From Larimichthys crocea (Eukaryota; Chordata; Actinopteri; Sciaenidae), in the NCBI RefSeq assembly GCF_000972845.2, contig NC_040017.1, forward strand, positions 24,947,606 to 25,011,605: a stretch of DNA of 64,000 bases, given 5' to 3'. The position numbers were made by a program, and so were the translations under genes. The notes under the pieces are model-generated. The model had not been told where the DNA came from. It worked only from the letters and a program-made list of their open reading frames with translations, and ran no database searches. Positions within the stretch are counted from its first letter, which is position 1. Each line of letters begins with the position of its first letter. This document shows, one piece after another, positions 11,067-25,084 of the stretch.

Positions 11067-12659
11067 TGTACAGACAGACGATCCATAGCCCTCATTGAAA
11101 TAGTTCCACAGACAGTCCCCCCCGGCATCACTAATGTGCACTAGAGGAGGTCCATCAACAGCGGCACTACTGATTACAATCAGTGGACTCCATGTTGCGT
11201 GGAAGCAAGCAGGGGGCCTGATTACCTCCAGTTGGTTCGCACTGAAAAACTGATGCCAAATCAATTCTTCAAGGTGCACCTTTCACAGACAAGCTGCAAC
11301 GATTTTACCAATTGGAAGAAATTCATGGAGCCCTTCCAAGTATTCCTGCATTGACTTCCATCTGATAACTCTGTCAGTGTGACAGGCAGCCGAGTCTGCA
11401 GAGAAATCCAGAGTTTTGTTTTCGGGTTTGTCACCGTAACAAGATATCGTCTGATGTTTTATTTCGGTTAAACAGTGAAACGAAGGCGAATAGAGAGATT
11501 AAGACCAATGACAAGATAATAACAGGAGGATAATTCACTGGTTCACTGATGGTAACATCTGGACAAAACCACAGCAGGTTTACATCAGATTAAGTCAGTT
11601 TATAATCAAATAAAAGCAAATAAAATATGCATGAAGCATAAAGGCTGGAGAAGAAGACTTTTGGGCATATGACTCCACAGATGAACTGAGAGAACGTAGC
11701 TGAGGAAAATAAATAAATCAGGTAAATAAACATTAAACATCCTCCTCACTCTGAATGAATAAAGTGTAATATACAACACATGATACTCCCCAAGATTCAA
11801 CCTGATGTATCTGTAAACTCTTTGGATTTCTACCTGAAGGTTTAAAATAAAATTATTTGAGTTTGAATCATATTTTTCTGCACAGTGTAAGTTTATATTG
11901 ATGGAACAACTACAGTATGTCTGACAGTTTAAAAGGTTAAGAAAGAAGTGAGCACCAAGACCACTGAAACTTCACTGACTAAACTGAAATAGCTTCAAAA
12001 CAACTTCGCTGTACATCTGTTTCCTGAATTATTCGACAGGACCAAACATCATTTCTTTAAACGCGGATCAACTGATTTTAACCTCAACATGGACCCAACA
12101 TTAACAAATAATACCTTTCGTGTGCAATGAAAACCGTAGACATCAGGCAACACTGGCATTCATGAAAGTAATTCCAGTATTCTCTCTCTTTTATCTCAGT
12201 TTTTGGTCTCCACCAACTCCTGATGGCTCTTTAGCTGCCGTGTTTGATAGGTAGTTGTTAACCAGGTTTGTCTGCTGTTCTCAGAGGGTTTTTACAGCCT
12301 TTTCTTCTATGACAAACACCTGCTGCAACAAAAAATGACACAATGACAGTGAGTGAAACAAAACAGTCAAGCTGTGAGCCAGAAGATCAGATCAATAATC
12401 GAACAAACAGGTTTAAAAGACATCTCTGCGGGTTTAATCATCTATCATCCATCCATCATAACCTGCTCCACATTACACATAGTTATCTGATCAATTGTTC
12501 TAAAAAACAGTAAATATAGTAAGAAAAAAGTGTGGTGTGACAACGGACTGCAGCTAAACTTTCAAAAATAACACGCTGAACACTAAACAGCTCAGAGAAG
12601 AAGAGAGTTTAAAGTTCTACTGCTCGTCTCAGTGGGTTAGGACCAAAATAATGTAGTCC

Positions 12660-12860
12660 TGCACATCCCCGACTGTATAATCCCCCTCAGCCTCTCAGAC
12701 CATCTGGTAGTGATCCGCTAATCATTCCCAGACTCCAAACTGAACTAAATGGAGAAGTGGCATGTAGTTATTAAGCTCCACATACTCTTCTTCCAGAAGA
12801 ATAAGAAGACTTTAAAAGCAGGTTCATGCAACACATTTGTTCCCTGCTGCACTCTCTTGC
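12660..12860 (+). pseudogene. L2-like LINE, carboxy-terminal end
   Basis: The plus strand encodes, with stops, PSGSDPLIIPRLQTELNGEV near 12,700-12,760, then APHTLLPEE and EDFKSRFMQHICSLL near 12,775-12,850. This is the last conserved block of L2-type ORF2 proteins, normally '..vPr.rtk.Ge.aFs..AP..WN.LP......tFKsrLKThLF'. The polymerase itself is absent upstream, which fits the usual 5' truncation of LINE copies. The reading frame contains an in-frame stop where the conserved tyrosine and alanine normally lie, so it is inactive. Confidence 0.6.
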
Positions 12861-15800
12861 TTAAATTTCAGTTAAAAATTTGATTTTTAAATGTATTTTG
12901 ACTTGATATGATCTATTGTATTTTACAAAAGGTCCTGTGAACTTGTTTGTAATATGCATTCACGCTCTCTTCTCTCCAAACTTCAGACATTCACACAACC
13001 TTCACGATCAGATTTTCTGAGACAGGTGCTGTGTGATGAACCACGTCGTGAGGTTTCAGGATCAAAGAATACTCATTCCACAACAACAGTAAACGGTCGG
13101 CAGGCCTTCTCTAACATATCTTGTTTCCCTTTCCATCACTCTTTCCAAAAGGAGAAGTTAAAGTTGTCTGACCCAATATGCAACACTCGGACTGTTCAAA
13201 ACATTGCGATCAATCGTTTGGACTTCAGGAGACATTTCTTTAAGTGTTTGCTCACTTTTGATATACTTGTGGTCTTTTGGGGTATACTATAACCCTAAAA
13301 TCTAAAAAAAAAAACAGGATGCACTGGAAAGTCTTTTGAGATCTTTTTTTTATTGCTTTTTAACCTCGTCTAGAAATGATTTCATCTCAATGAAACATCA
13401 AACACAATGACAGAATGCCACCTTCACCTCAGCGCATAAATCTGGGATATTACTATTGCATAGATTTAATTCCACTGGAGTAATACATGTCCTCATTAGC
13501 CATTTTAGCCACAATCTGAGTCGAGTAGTCATTCAATGATGCATCTTTTCTCTAGGCATATCATTTATGATCAGACTTTTCAGGTGATTTAATAAATAGT
13601 AAAACTCTGATACAGCACATTTGCTCTAATAAATCTTGTAAAGGTATTTGAAAAGATATAATTCATGTCATACTTGTAACTAGTTTCTTCAAACAATGTC
13701 ATATTGTCTGTGTTAGTATATAAAATCCTTATTTTTGTATATTTTTGTCTGCTCTTCCTCGCTGGTTTCCACACATGGGACTGTTCTGTTACACTACGCT
13801 CGGTTCTTTAGTAAAAGTTTTCACTTCAAATCACACTTTGATCGAATTTTAAACTGGATTAGTGGCTTGTTTCATCAGATTTGGCAGCATATCTGAACAT
13901 AAACACAAGGGTCGAAGCAAACCAGAGCATTCAGATTTCATTTCTTTCCACTGTGGAATATTTCCTGCTGCAAAATAAAACCTAATAGACCTAAAGTTGT
14001 ACTTCCCAGTTGTACCAAATTATATTTTATATTTCCAATCTTTAATATACAGTGTTTGTACACGGGGACAGATAAATTCTAGCAGCATTATTTTTCCATA
14101 TAAACACAATAAAATACTTTCTGAGTTTCAAGTGGAAATAAAAACAACATTTCAGCAAGGGTTTTTATTTCTGCCAATCAAAAGCAGAGAAACGAACACA
14201 GTCTGGTCATTTCAGTTGATTCTGCTGTTGCACTCATCATGAGCTGTTGTCCACGGGGACAACAAGCGAACAACTAAAATCCAATTTTGCTCAAACTCCT
14301 GTTTTGTTGGAATGATGCATTATGACAGCCTCTCTGTGGATCAGATGACTGATCTGGAAAAAAACATTTTCTCGCCGACTGCGTCTCTGAAGTGCTCGCT
14401 GTCAAAGGGCCGTGATCACTGATTGACAGAAACAACTGTGTTTTTTGTTTTTTTTGTTCCAAACTCAAACACCATGATTTCTAAAGTCCAAAGTTTGAAT
14501 TCTGTGTGCCCCACTTTAAACTCCTGTGTATTTTTCAATTTTCTCCATAGCGGGTAAATATCATGGGTGTCAGACTGGAAGTGAAAGGCTAACCTGAGGG
14601 CGCAGTGGTCCTATCTGGCAACACACAGAGCCCAGCGTGACACTGTCTCAGTCCACAGGAGCTAAAGGCTGATTGATGGTAAGAGCTTCTCCCTCTCGGT
14701 TGAGGGAAGGAGGAGAACACCAGAGAGCATTAGAGAGCGATGGGAAGGGGGGGGGCACATATTGACCGTGAAATGAGCATGGAAGTCTCATTAAAAATCT
14801 CCATGTGGCTCGCCGATGTTTAACTTTATGACGGACATTAGATCTCTGCGGTGTGTGGATACATATTGAGGGCGGAGGCAGTGGCGGGAAATGCACCTCC
14901 TAGTTAAATCAATTGGACAGGTATGAGATTAGGGGAGGCTGTAGCTCTTCTGTGTGTGAAAAGTCCCCCCCCTCCGTCAGCCATCCCCAGAGACGGAAGA
15001 ACAGCATGTGGCCCCGTGCGATACAGGCGGAGGATGCCAGAGGTCCGGTAGCAGGTGAGCTCAGCGTCCCCCCTCTGCTGGGGCTTGTTTATATACTGCT
15101 CCCCTTTTTTTTTTATCACACCTCACCACAGGCCTAATTAACAGGCTTTTCAAATGAGTCCAGGGCCGACCCAACAAGGTGTGCTGTGCATTAATACTCT
15201 AACACCAGTAACTGGAGTCCCACAGACCCCAGCCAATTAATCCTAATATAATTAGAAAGTAGTGAGGTTCAGGGAGGCAGATATTTATATCAAAATCACT
15301 GGCTTTCCCCTCAGTCATCACTGCCTCACAGTTATCTCCAGGAGGCTCCGTCTGATATGAAACTCACAGATTACTCTTAGGCACTGATTCAAGGATACGT
15401 CCTCTGTTAAATGATGAACCAGGCTAAACTATTTCTTGCTGTGGAGGAGGAATTAAGCAGGGACGCTACAAGGTTGGAGGAGAATTATTTGGATGCCAAA
15501 CCAGCTGTGGATTATTCGACTGACATGGCATAAATTTCCCTGTTTATTTATTTGGGTAGACGCTGTGCATTTTTATTCATCTTGTATGTTGCGTTAACTC
15601 ACCGCAGACTTTACCTCACTCGCTCACTTTAATCAGGCTTTCTGCACGGCCGGAGACTTTTATGCTCGCTCTGTGCGGATGAATTGAGCCTTCACAAAGT
15701 GGCTCTCACACTAACACATTTACAATTCCAGTGAAGTTTATTCAAACAAGTTGACCTCGTGCTGAAAAACGCTCATATGCAGGATGGCAGGGCAGCGAGA

Positions 15801-15901
15801 GAGCTGGAAGATGAAGACAACATGGTCTGTCTGTACGGCGGGAAGTTTAGTTTCATGCCGAATCAACGGATTGCCTCGCCGCTCCGTCCCTTTAATTGCT
15901 T
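12861..15901. other. Non-coding stretch with homeobox-like A+T blocks
   Basis: No coding is recognised; the longest plus-strand frame, 12,954-13,292 (112 codons), has no known motif. From 14,640 to 15,120 the sequence is G+C-richer, with a nine-G run near 14,749. From about 15,125 to 15,290 several TAATTA/ATTAAT words are packed together (taattaac, attaatac, caattaatcc, ataattag), which is typical of conserved enhancers but unproven here. Confidence 0.45.
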
Positions 15902-16153
15902 GGAGAAACTACAGTGGATGCCAAACGCACAAAAAACACAAAGCCATATCCAGCCGGTGTTTAGTTTGTCCGTCTTGGGCTACTGTAGAAACATGCCAGT
16001 GCGTACGTACGCTCATTCTAAGCTGATAGAAAGAGAATAATTCTTATTTTCAGGTGATTAGACATTAATGAAAACATAATTATGCATATTTAATTCGACC
16101 TCTGCTATATTCTGTGAATGGAGCCCCCTAAATCAGACACACTGGACCTTTAA
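15902..16153 (+). mobile_element. MITE-like inverted-repeat element, second copy
   Basis: Collinear with the copy at 8,031: an 'acagtggatgccaaac' block, then 'gtccgtcttgggctactgta', 'cttattttcaggtgattaga', 'aatgaaaacataattatgca', and an end 'ccctaaatcagacacactgg'. The left end with the 'gtgtaggattt' repeat is missing, so the copy is 5'-truncated. Two overlapping open frames across it (15,759-16,040 and 15,784-16,026) are accidental. Confidence 0.55.
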
Positions 16154-17212
16154 TCCATGTCCATGTCTGACCGGCTACAGTCTGATATTAAAAGCAGTGT
16201 GAAAATTAATATCAACGACCAAGAAATCATCACAAGCTTGTAATTTCAGTCTATGAGCAGTTGTAGGGTTGAATTCAGCGTTTTCCCTTTAACTGACAAG
16301 CTCTAAATCAAAATGTCAGCGCATCACCTCCAGATATAAGACAGCGCTACAAAAGTCATTCACATCCTCACTCCGTTTTGAAATTGTATCACCAGCCTGG
16401 CCTTTTGTGCAATCACCGACCTTTTCATGTGACGCGCAGCGTGTCAAAGATCAGACTCGTCTCTGGTCAAGCTGGAGAAAGCTCGACGCGTAACAACACT
16501 TCGGTAAGAACAAGGAAGTTTCCTCTGACGTGCGGCTGGATGAAAGAGTGGAACAAGCAGAAGCTCGGTTCTTAAAAAACACTCCACACATTTTCAGCAG
16601 TAATTTCCATCAGACCTGTTAATCCCTCACACTCGCTCTCCATAGATCTATTTGACATGAGCCTGCTCTATTAGTCGGATTTGAAGCCCTGAGCAAGAAT
16701 TTAACACAGAAAAACACAGAAAAAAAAAAGATTTCAGGCAGGCTGGTTGGTGGTTTAAGTACTGCACTCATTCTCCTCTGGCTCTCAGCAGAAAGCTTGG
16801 CCGTGCAGGTGGAGGTGCTGACCTATTTTGTCTCAAACTGTTCAGGTCACTGAAATCCTTTTAAAGGAGGTTCTTTAAATGTCAAGAGAAATCGATCAGC
16901 ATGAATAACAGCTGAACGTTGCCAATAGAAATAAAGGATGGATAACATTTTACAGCAAGTGAGCCTACAACAGCGAGTCATTTATCCGACTACATTTACT
17001 TATTCTACTTTAGACAATTAGACATTTACACAATATGTTGTATGGCTGCTGATAGGCTAAAGAACACCAAGAACCAGGATCTGCACATTTATTTCATATC
17101 AAAGCAACAGTGAAGACTCTCCAGACACAGTAAAATGTAACATTTTCACCAGATAAATGCTGATGACCTGAGGTTTATATACCTCTAAATTTATTATCGC
17201 AATTAATAGTTG
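16154..17212. other. Non-coding stretch, nothing recognised
   Basis: A+T-rich sequence with a nine-A run near 16,720. The open frame at 16,378-16,575 has no known motif and no splice context that stands out. Confidence 0.5.
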
Positions 17213-17355
17213 TTTGTCTCCGTGTGTCAGCCCTGTGATGAACTGGCGGCTCGTCCGGGGCGTACTCCGCATCTCGTCCAATGTCAACTGGGATCGGCTC
17301 CAGCACCCCGCAACCCTGATAAGCATGAGCGGTTATGGAAAATAAATGGATGGAT
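17213..17355 (+). repeat. Retroposon 3' tail with GGAT repeat end
   Basis: The stretch contains 'ccctgtgatgaactggcggc', 'caatgtcaactgggatcggc', 'ccagcaccccgcaaccctga', and 'gcggttatggaaaataaatg' followed by gatgga. From memory this is the common 3' tail shared by fish SINEs and LINEs, ending in a short ATGG-type repeat. The 5' head is absent. It shares this tail with the copy at 43,643-43,831. Confidence 0.65.
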
Positions 17356-20300
17356 TATTACTCTTTCAAGGACACCAAACACAGAAGCCCGAAACACTAA
17401 ATAAGCAGCTGATCCCTTCACTGTATTCTGATTTTTGAAAAGCTTTATGTGGTCAAAGGTATGACTTAAAGTCCTTACTTACTTAAAGTAGTTTGTCTTA
17501 ATCTGTATATGATTCATGACACACATCATAATTATTATTTTTAGTGTAAATGCAGCACGTAGCACAGTCAACACACAGAGGAGAAAACAGAGGAAACTTT
17601 AAGAAATTAACGTCAGCACTCATGTCAACATGATGACAGTATCTATCTTTACATTTCTTTACAGGTTAGGCGAGAACACATTAGCTTTAAACGTGCTGGC
17701 AACGTAAAGAGAGCATCACGTCACAGACCACCTGCACAAAACGTCCAACTTTGGTGACGAATTTGCCGCTGCATCACTCACATGTCCTTTGTATGTGATT
17801 AATTATCGCCCCCCTGCTACAACAGGTAACCCTGAACTATGAAAACAGATTTATTTTTCTATACAAGGTTAACTTTACATGACATGTTGACTTTACGGCA
17901 GGGAATGTTACACAAAGGTGTTCACTAAATGAAAACATGTTGAGCCACTGACAATCAAACTGTGTTTTGCTCATATAGAGACGATGTGATCAGTTTGTGA
18001 TGATGTTCTATAGTTTTGTTGTTCAGATGATTGATGCACAGAAAGTTAAAAACAACAAAATTAGTTAACGTTAACGTTGAAAATATGATATAATGTAGCA
18101 GAAACTTTAGATGTGAGATGATTTTGCATGCGTGTCCTGTATTATGACAATGTGCCATGATGATACTTTTCATTCAGTTATGGTAGCCTATTGATTTCCC
18201 TCATTTTAATGTTTATTTCTTATTTATTTATTTTTATCTTAAAAAAAAAAAAAAGCCAAACTTCAACTTGGCCTGAATAAAATCGCCCAAATTTCAGTTG
18301 AACTCCAACCTGATTAAATAATAAGTAACAAAGTCACGAGTCAGGCCAAACTTTTGAGGGCAGCTAACATCCAGGACATTAAGTACTCTACATTTCCAAA
18401 AGCACTGAAGTATAAAATAAAAACACAGCCGTATTTGTGATATATAGCTCAATATCAGAATATATTTTCTCTATTGATTTCTTCTGTGTTGCCTCACTGA
18501 CTGAAAGTGTTGACACATGCATGAAAATTCAGAGAGCGCCCCCCCGCTGTGCACTGTTTAGCTTTTAGGCCTTCGAATTGAATTTACATGAAAGAATTTT
18601 GTGTCACGACTTCAACCTTCCTCTGTAGCTGGCAGCCCTGCCGCCTGTGTGATGACACACGAGTGTTCACATATATATAACTGAGGTCAGTCTTCTGTCG
18701 CCGTGTTCATTCAGCTGATCCTGGGCCTGTCTGCCACACTGCCCTCACCCCCCGTGATGATAACAGCCTTTACAGCTCTTGAGGTGCTGTTTCGCACTTC
18801 AGCTGCAATCTCCTGCTCGCTTCAACCCCCCTGTCTCACCTCCTGCCACCACCAGAGCTGTCACCTACATTTCACTCTCACCAACCCGTTTCCCCCCGTC
18901 CCTCCAAACACTCCTGTCCCACAAGTCATTTATCACCCTGTTTGGACAACTCCCCCCCCCCCCTCCTCCTCCTCCCTTCTTGTAGCAAAAGCATGATTTC
19001 TAATTAAACCCTCTAACTGTGAGGTTAAGAGCCAATTTCATGCACCTTACTCTTGATAAATAGGCAGAGGCCCATTCGCTCCTTCAGTCCTTTTCCTATC
19101 TGTTGTGGCCAGGCTGTTCTGGCATTACCAGTCTTTAGCCTGCACCATCCGTCTGAGTTTCACTCCTCCAAGATAAGTTTCATCAGTAATAACATCTATT
19201 ACTCATTTTTCTTCAGAAATGTCATTAATGGCGAGTCAATGAAGGAGCAACGGAGTGAAAAGACACGAGCAGAGACCATTTATTGCTGAAATAATTCTAA
19301 TGGGCATAATAGGAAGCATATCAATTCAAACCCCGTCCAAACACAGCTCTTATGAGCTCCGAGGGTCGAAGTTTGAAAACAGAGAATTGTTCCGCTAGAA
19401 TTCAGATTTTCTTGCAGGATTGTGCCCGGGCATTAATTATTTGGCTCTTATAAGATTATTGATTGTCTAAGATGGAATGTATAACATGATCCAAAGAAAA
19501 AAAGACCAATCATTTTACTGAAAGTGGAAGAATAGGCTGAGACATTGACTGGGGTCTTTGACGAATAGTCATGCCTGAAGGCTCTGTTGGACTGGGGATT
19601 AATTACTATCTTTGCTCTGGAAAAGGAAACATTGATCTGAGTGAGCGAAGAAAAGGAGGATTAATGACAGGCAGCTTTATGTTGATTAAGATTAAGTGAG
19701 ACAGAAAAAAAAAATGTCAGATTTGAATGTCTGACACGTCAGAGTGAGATGATTAGGCTTTTTCACTTTGAAGCCTGCACACCAGTTAGATACTGAATAA
19801 GGCGGCCACTTAACATTGACCTGATATCTCCTGTGAGTTCTTCTCCAGAACGTTCAATCATCTGTAGCATGCAAGCACTGGCGCTGGAATAGCGGGGGCC
19901 GATGAGATTTTCCGTCCAACCTTTTAGGTGTTATGGTTCACCAGCCTATGAATGCCACTCCACCTCATGATTTGTTCCGGCGCTGCTGAATACAAGTCCA
20001 TATTTATGTAAACGCTTGTAACATTCAGAAGTATTCATTCACACACATTCTTGCATATTGACGACAGCAAAGCCTCACTTTTCAGTTAAAAACACGAAGG
20101 CTTTGTTCCTTCATGGGTTGTGAAGTCACTTCTTCAAGTCTTCTTCAGTCTGTAAAGGTTATTTTATCACATTGCAATGTGTCAAATTAAAATGTGAAAT
20201 CGATGTGATAATATGAAAGGTGTTGCTTGTAGTGATGAGCCTATAGGGAGTTCAGCTTCCCTCAGCTTTATGGAGATATGAAGAGTTTCAGCTCAAAACT

Positions 20301-21408
20301 GTACAGTACTGTTTTGGTTTAGCACAGCAGGGCAGCTGTTTTCACTGGAAAAGGTAAAATACACTATTTACTGAGTGGCAAACAACAGACAGACAGTTTG
20401 AGACATAACATAATGAAACATTTAGCAGCGAAAGAGCCAAATATTTCAATTAAAAGAGACATTTGGTGAATGCATGAGCCAAATTTCCAAAGTAAACCAA
20501 CAAGTTGTTGAGATGCTTCGGACTAGCCGATCAGACAGGTCGTAAACAAGCCACCAGCAGCTGACCCCGGTTATCTGAAGCATTTTATTTGGAGGTTCCT
20601 CCAGAAATTTTTGATAATAACACCCTCATTGCACCAGTTTTTGTGCGCGTACAGAGGGTCATCGTCCATTCACGAGGTCAGTCTGTAAACTGTGATGGAT
20701 GTTTTTCAAGGACAGTTTGGGTAATAGCTTTACTGTTCATTTTCTTTTCCAAACAACTTTCGTGTCCTGGAGGTTTGTTTACAGCAGCTCGTCTGCCTGG
20801 TTGGAGATGTCAGAAATTAATATATATATAATGTATTTGGCTCAATATTATTTGTCTTTTATACACGAGATCTTCTAATCTACAGTATTTCTTTGTCCCA
20901 GTGCTGAATCCTCTCACCTTTGCTGCAACGACCAAACTTCCCCACAGAGATCAATAAAATCTCATCCCGTCTCATAAAGATTAAATCTCGCAGCCCACTT
21001 AGTGCACACAGAGGTAATTTAGGAAAGTCCACACGACCCAGGAAGACGACTAATTGAAATAAAAATAAAAAAAACAAACTTGGCTGGTGTAGTACTTCCT
21101 TCTTGTTCCACATAACAATTGGAGTTTTAACATAAATCCTCCTCAACTCAAAGTATCTCTACAGAATAGTCATGGAGGACTTACTGCGCCTCAAAGGTGA
21201 ATAAAGTGGAAACAACACAAGCTGCCCTGCGTCTGCTCATGCACAAACAAACCAGACAAGAGACCAAACAATAGCAGTTAGTTCTTCTTGGATATTTTGC
21301 AAAGGAAACTATAGATAATACAAATGGAGGGACTGTGGGCTTTTCAATGTTTTAAAAAGTTCTCTGTGCTGCAAAGTGATTCACTACAGAGGACAATTTG
21401 TTCTTCAA
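17356..21408. other. Non-coding stretch with C-rich and A-rich tracts
   Basis: No gene is recognised. A 14-A run starts near 18,241 and a C-run followed by TCC repeats lies at about 18,950-18,977. The open frames at 18,703-18,996 owe their length to this proline-like C-rich composition. The block near 19,425-19,470 (attaattatttgg, gattattgattg) has a homeobox-like content. Nothing else stands out. Confidence 0.5.
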
Positions 21409-21437
21409 GTATATATATATATATATATAGATTATAT

Positions 21438-21468
<31 letters not shown>

Positions 21469-21519
21469 CTATATATATATATATATATATATCTATATAT
21501 ATATATATATATATATATT
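21409..21519. repeat. TA dinucleotide microsatellite
   Basis: About 110 bases of almost pure (TA)n with a few interruptions (gat, taat, tct). Two opposing open frames across it are artefacts of the repeat, giving alternating tyrosine and isoleucine. Such tracts are self-complementary and prone to length change and assembly error. Confidence 0.95.
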
Positions 21520-21817
21520 CTGTACATATTTTTATTTTGGAGAGAGACTTTGCAGGTTTGCCCTTGGTTCACTGCTCGAATAAATAACTTGACCTCTAGA
21601 AAAGTTTCCCATACCATGAAACCCATTCAGAGGGATTATGTGCTCTGAAGATTGTATGGATGTCAATCTAAAAGTGCAGCTGGTATTCCTTCTTCTGAGC
21701 ACTCAGCTGTAAAAGGGAAATCCTTTCACAGTGCTCTGTCGTTGGGAAAGTGATGAGTCACAAGCAGCAGATAATGAGGGAGCCCATTTGGGAGGATAAT
21801 TTCAAAATCTGTCATCG

Positions 21818-21841
21818 GAGAGAGAGAGAGAGAGAGAGAGA
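21818..21841. repeat. GA dinucleotide microsatellite
   Basis: Pure (GA)n of about 12 units, inside an otherwise unremarkable frame. Confidence 0.9.
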
Positions 21842-21849
21842 CTCACAGA

Positions 21850-24800
21850 TTCGTAGTTATAGAGACGTTCTTGTTACCAAATGTTCATTACCATTTTGTA
21901 CTGTATGCCCTTTGGTTTTTCACTTTAAAGGAAATTAAATTAATTTCCTCTGCCACTGTGTAAACACAAATGGGATGACAAAATAAATTACACAATAATA
22001 TTACTTAATTGTAATAACAAAAGAAAAACAGCCAAACAGAAGGATGCATGTCTTAGTCCAAAAGCAAAATATAAAATATCTGCCACACTGCAAAGAGTCG
22101 TGCACGACTAAGCTTCATGTGTAACAGAAAGAAAATGTGCACCAGAAACTTCTGTAAGGTTGCTGACCACTGTAACAAGATTTGGAAAAAAGAGAAAAGT
22201 TTCTTTCAGCTCAGCACCATCAATCTTTCTGATAAAATATTTTGGCGAGCCGCTTTGAGCGTCACCCTTGGAGAGGTCCTTCCAGTCCGTTATTGCTCTT
22301 GGGAAAGACATTCATTCAGACACTTGTTCTCAGTGTCGTTCTCCAAATGAATCACAAGGTTAGACAAACCAGTGTAGTTTAAAGAGGCAGTCAGAGGCAA
22401 TAATGACCACTTAAGCAGTCAATGCTGTGAGGGTCACTAATCTAATATATCATGGCTGCTATTCAGATGAACTTTGTTTCAGGTCACTCCTGGTTAATAT
22501 TCACTCTGAAATCCGGATTAACAGTTTAATGCTGCACTTTGTGTTTGTGTGTGTGTGTGAGTCCTAACTCAGTCACACAACAATCCTGCTGAAATCAGCA
22601 CAACTGGATTTATTCTTGATTCACAGGGGTTAATGGGAGTCCTGCCATACGGACCTACGGTGTAGGTTGTGATTTATAGTTCATCATCGGATTTCAAAGG
22701 TCAAGAATGAACGACTACAACACGGGTCCTCACGTACTGGTACTGAGCTCGCATGTTTAACAGATCCATCTCCATGACAACTGAGCTAACTTTAAATGCT
22801 GACAAAGACCTTTGGTTGAAAGCTCCAGAAGAAAAAATTGGAAGCAGACCTTAAGTCAAGATTGTCAATAAATCTGCTTAGAAATCGTTTAAAAAAACGA
22901 ACAAGTCAGAACTAACTCTGCCTCTGCTGCATCATTTTGAATTCTTATTTTAATCTTCTCTATAACTTGTAAAAAATTAGATGATAATTTGCTGCAGTGA
23001 CCCTTTAAAGTCTCGCCTCACATCCAAATTGAAAACAAACACCTCCGGGTTCAAAGAGGCAAATTAAACTCATCTGTCAAGGCAATTAAAGGGTTGCATG
23101 TCATGTGCATTTCTAATAATTTCCATTTCATTAATTAAAAAAGCTTGTGCTGGAATTTCCACTGCATAAATATCTCAGCCCTGTTTCTATTCCTTCGTAC
23201 TCTGGAAATAGACTTGTTTGTCTCTGTGAGATGGTTCCCTGACTGATGAGATGGTAGCAGGGAGGCAAAAATCAGGCAACATGTTGTCTTGCTCGATGTT
23301 ACCCAGTAGTCCTATTGACTTGAAGTGTTTAGATTTTACCAGGTGCGTGGCGGATCTCTTGGTTGAAATTATAACAGCCTATTTGCCATGTGGCCGACAG
23401 CAGACAGTTTGTAGTTTCAATTGAATTTTATCTCAGCAGCCAGCTATTTGCAGATCATTACACAGGGAGCGGTAGTCCGAGATTGCCACTAGAGGTGGCG
23501 TCGGCCTTGTGCCGGTTTGTTTGCTCGTTCGTTTATTTATGCTATTCAAATCTCAACACCGTTGCTGTTCATCTGGGATGCTAACAAACTGGTTCAAGGT
23601 TGTTGCAGCGGGACAGATAGAGAGAGAGAGAGCTAGCAGTGCATCCGGTGCCAGCTTGTTTCATTTCTGTGCTGGCAAGCTTTATCACACACCCACACTA
23701 TGTTGCCATCATATAAAGTGTTAATTTGGGAAGTGTAACGTTGTGGGACGAGAGCTGAATCGCTGCCAAAACATGCAGGGCCAGGACTGAGGGAGGCAAA
23801 GGCCAACACCAGTGAACTGGAGAGGTGCACTGCTGCTAGTTTAACTGCCCATGCCCAGCTGCCCCCAACAAAACGCACTCAGATGAATATTTCCAGACTT
23901 TAGGCAGGCATCGACTCTTACTTCACAGGACTCAATTCATCAGCGTACTGTCATCTCCACGAGTACTCTGAAACCCAGAGTGTGCTGTCTGGTGCAGGAC
24001 TGGACGTACTCTCTTTCCACTCGAGGCTAAACAATCTCACATGGAAAACCGAATGCAACAATTCGGCTAATGTGAAGCCGATGTTACATCTTTGTGGAAC
24101 ATTTTCCCTTTTTCAGTCAGTACACCTCCACAGATGTTGAGAGACTGTCTAGCTTCAGCAGTGCCCGGGCCCCGGGGAACATCTGGCACCACCCACGATC
24201 TGGATTGTTCCTCATGCAAATGTGTTAGAGGAAGAGGATTTAACTAATTGGTGGGGGGTGCTGATTGTAGGTCCACAGAGGAGTCAGAATTTATGGTTGA
24301 CCAATTGTGAACTTGTGTATGAAGGAGGTATGAACAGAGATACAGTGATGCATAGACAAATAAATACAACTGTTTGCAGGGTCTGGAGATATTTTTGCAG
24401 CCCTTAAAGTGTTAACAGCAAACTCAAAAGATTTCAAATATAAATATTCTCATGTGACAACATTGTGAGTCCAATCTTATTTTGATTAAATTTTCCTTTT
24501 CATGCTCCAAACTTGAACAAATTCTTTTAAACCCCACGGGACACAGTTAATAATACAAATGTCACCATTAACCACCGGCTTGACACAAAGTAAGTCCTCA
24601 CCCCGTGCTGCTGATGACCATACATCTATCCTCCACCTGACTGTCACATCTTTTACATTTCACTGGAAAAATATGAACATCCCACCGCTCCAGGCGTTGG
24701 CACCGAATGCTGCCACCAAACATAAATTGCTAATGCAGATCAGCTGCATATCCTCCATCTGTGCGAAAACTGGTGATCTCTGAGAGTCTGTTGCTCTCTG

Positions 24801-25084
24801 TCTTTTGCCATTTGCGGTGCAAATATTTGGCCTGACTGCCTGGCACCCGCTTCGCGATGCAACAAGCTGATAAAACGAAATAATAAATCCAATTCCCAGA
24901 TTTCTTTTAAGAGATGCATTTAAAAAAGAAAAAAAGTGAACAGAAGGAGAATTACACAGATTAGATGTCCTGATGAATAGTGTGTGTGAATCTCAACAGA
25001 TTTTTATAAAATAGTTTTATGTTTGAAATCAAGCTGCTTGCGTCTGTTTTGTTTATTAGCCACAGATCTGTGGAAACGTTGGTC
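21850..25084. other. Non-coding stretch, no gene recognised
   Basis: A GT run lies near 22,540-22,560 and a short GA run near 23,615. The block 23,060-23,165 carries ATTAAA, TAATAA and ATTAATTAAA words resembling a conserved non-coding element. Frames of 60-81 codons around 23,390-23,878 overlap on both strands and show no known domain. Confidence 0.5.

Larger units (their letters stand above)
8881..12655. other. Non-coding stretch with one CpG-rich islet
   Basis: Apart from the CpG-rich segment at 10,430-10,640 and the E-box palindrome at 11,057-11,066, which are listed separately, this is A+T-rich sequence without recognisable coding. The longest frame is 101 codons (10,642-10,947, minus), with no known motif. 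Confidence 0.5.

Noticed and set aside
21376..21648. Opposing 90- and 64-codon frames rich in tyrosine and isoleucine
   Set aside because: They are created by the TA microsatellite.
23487..23501. A CCACTAGAGGTGGCG word resembling a CTCF site
   Set aside because: It needs an extra base inside the core, which CTCF does not normally tolerate.
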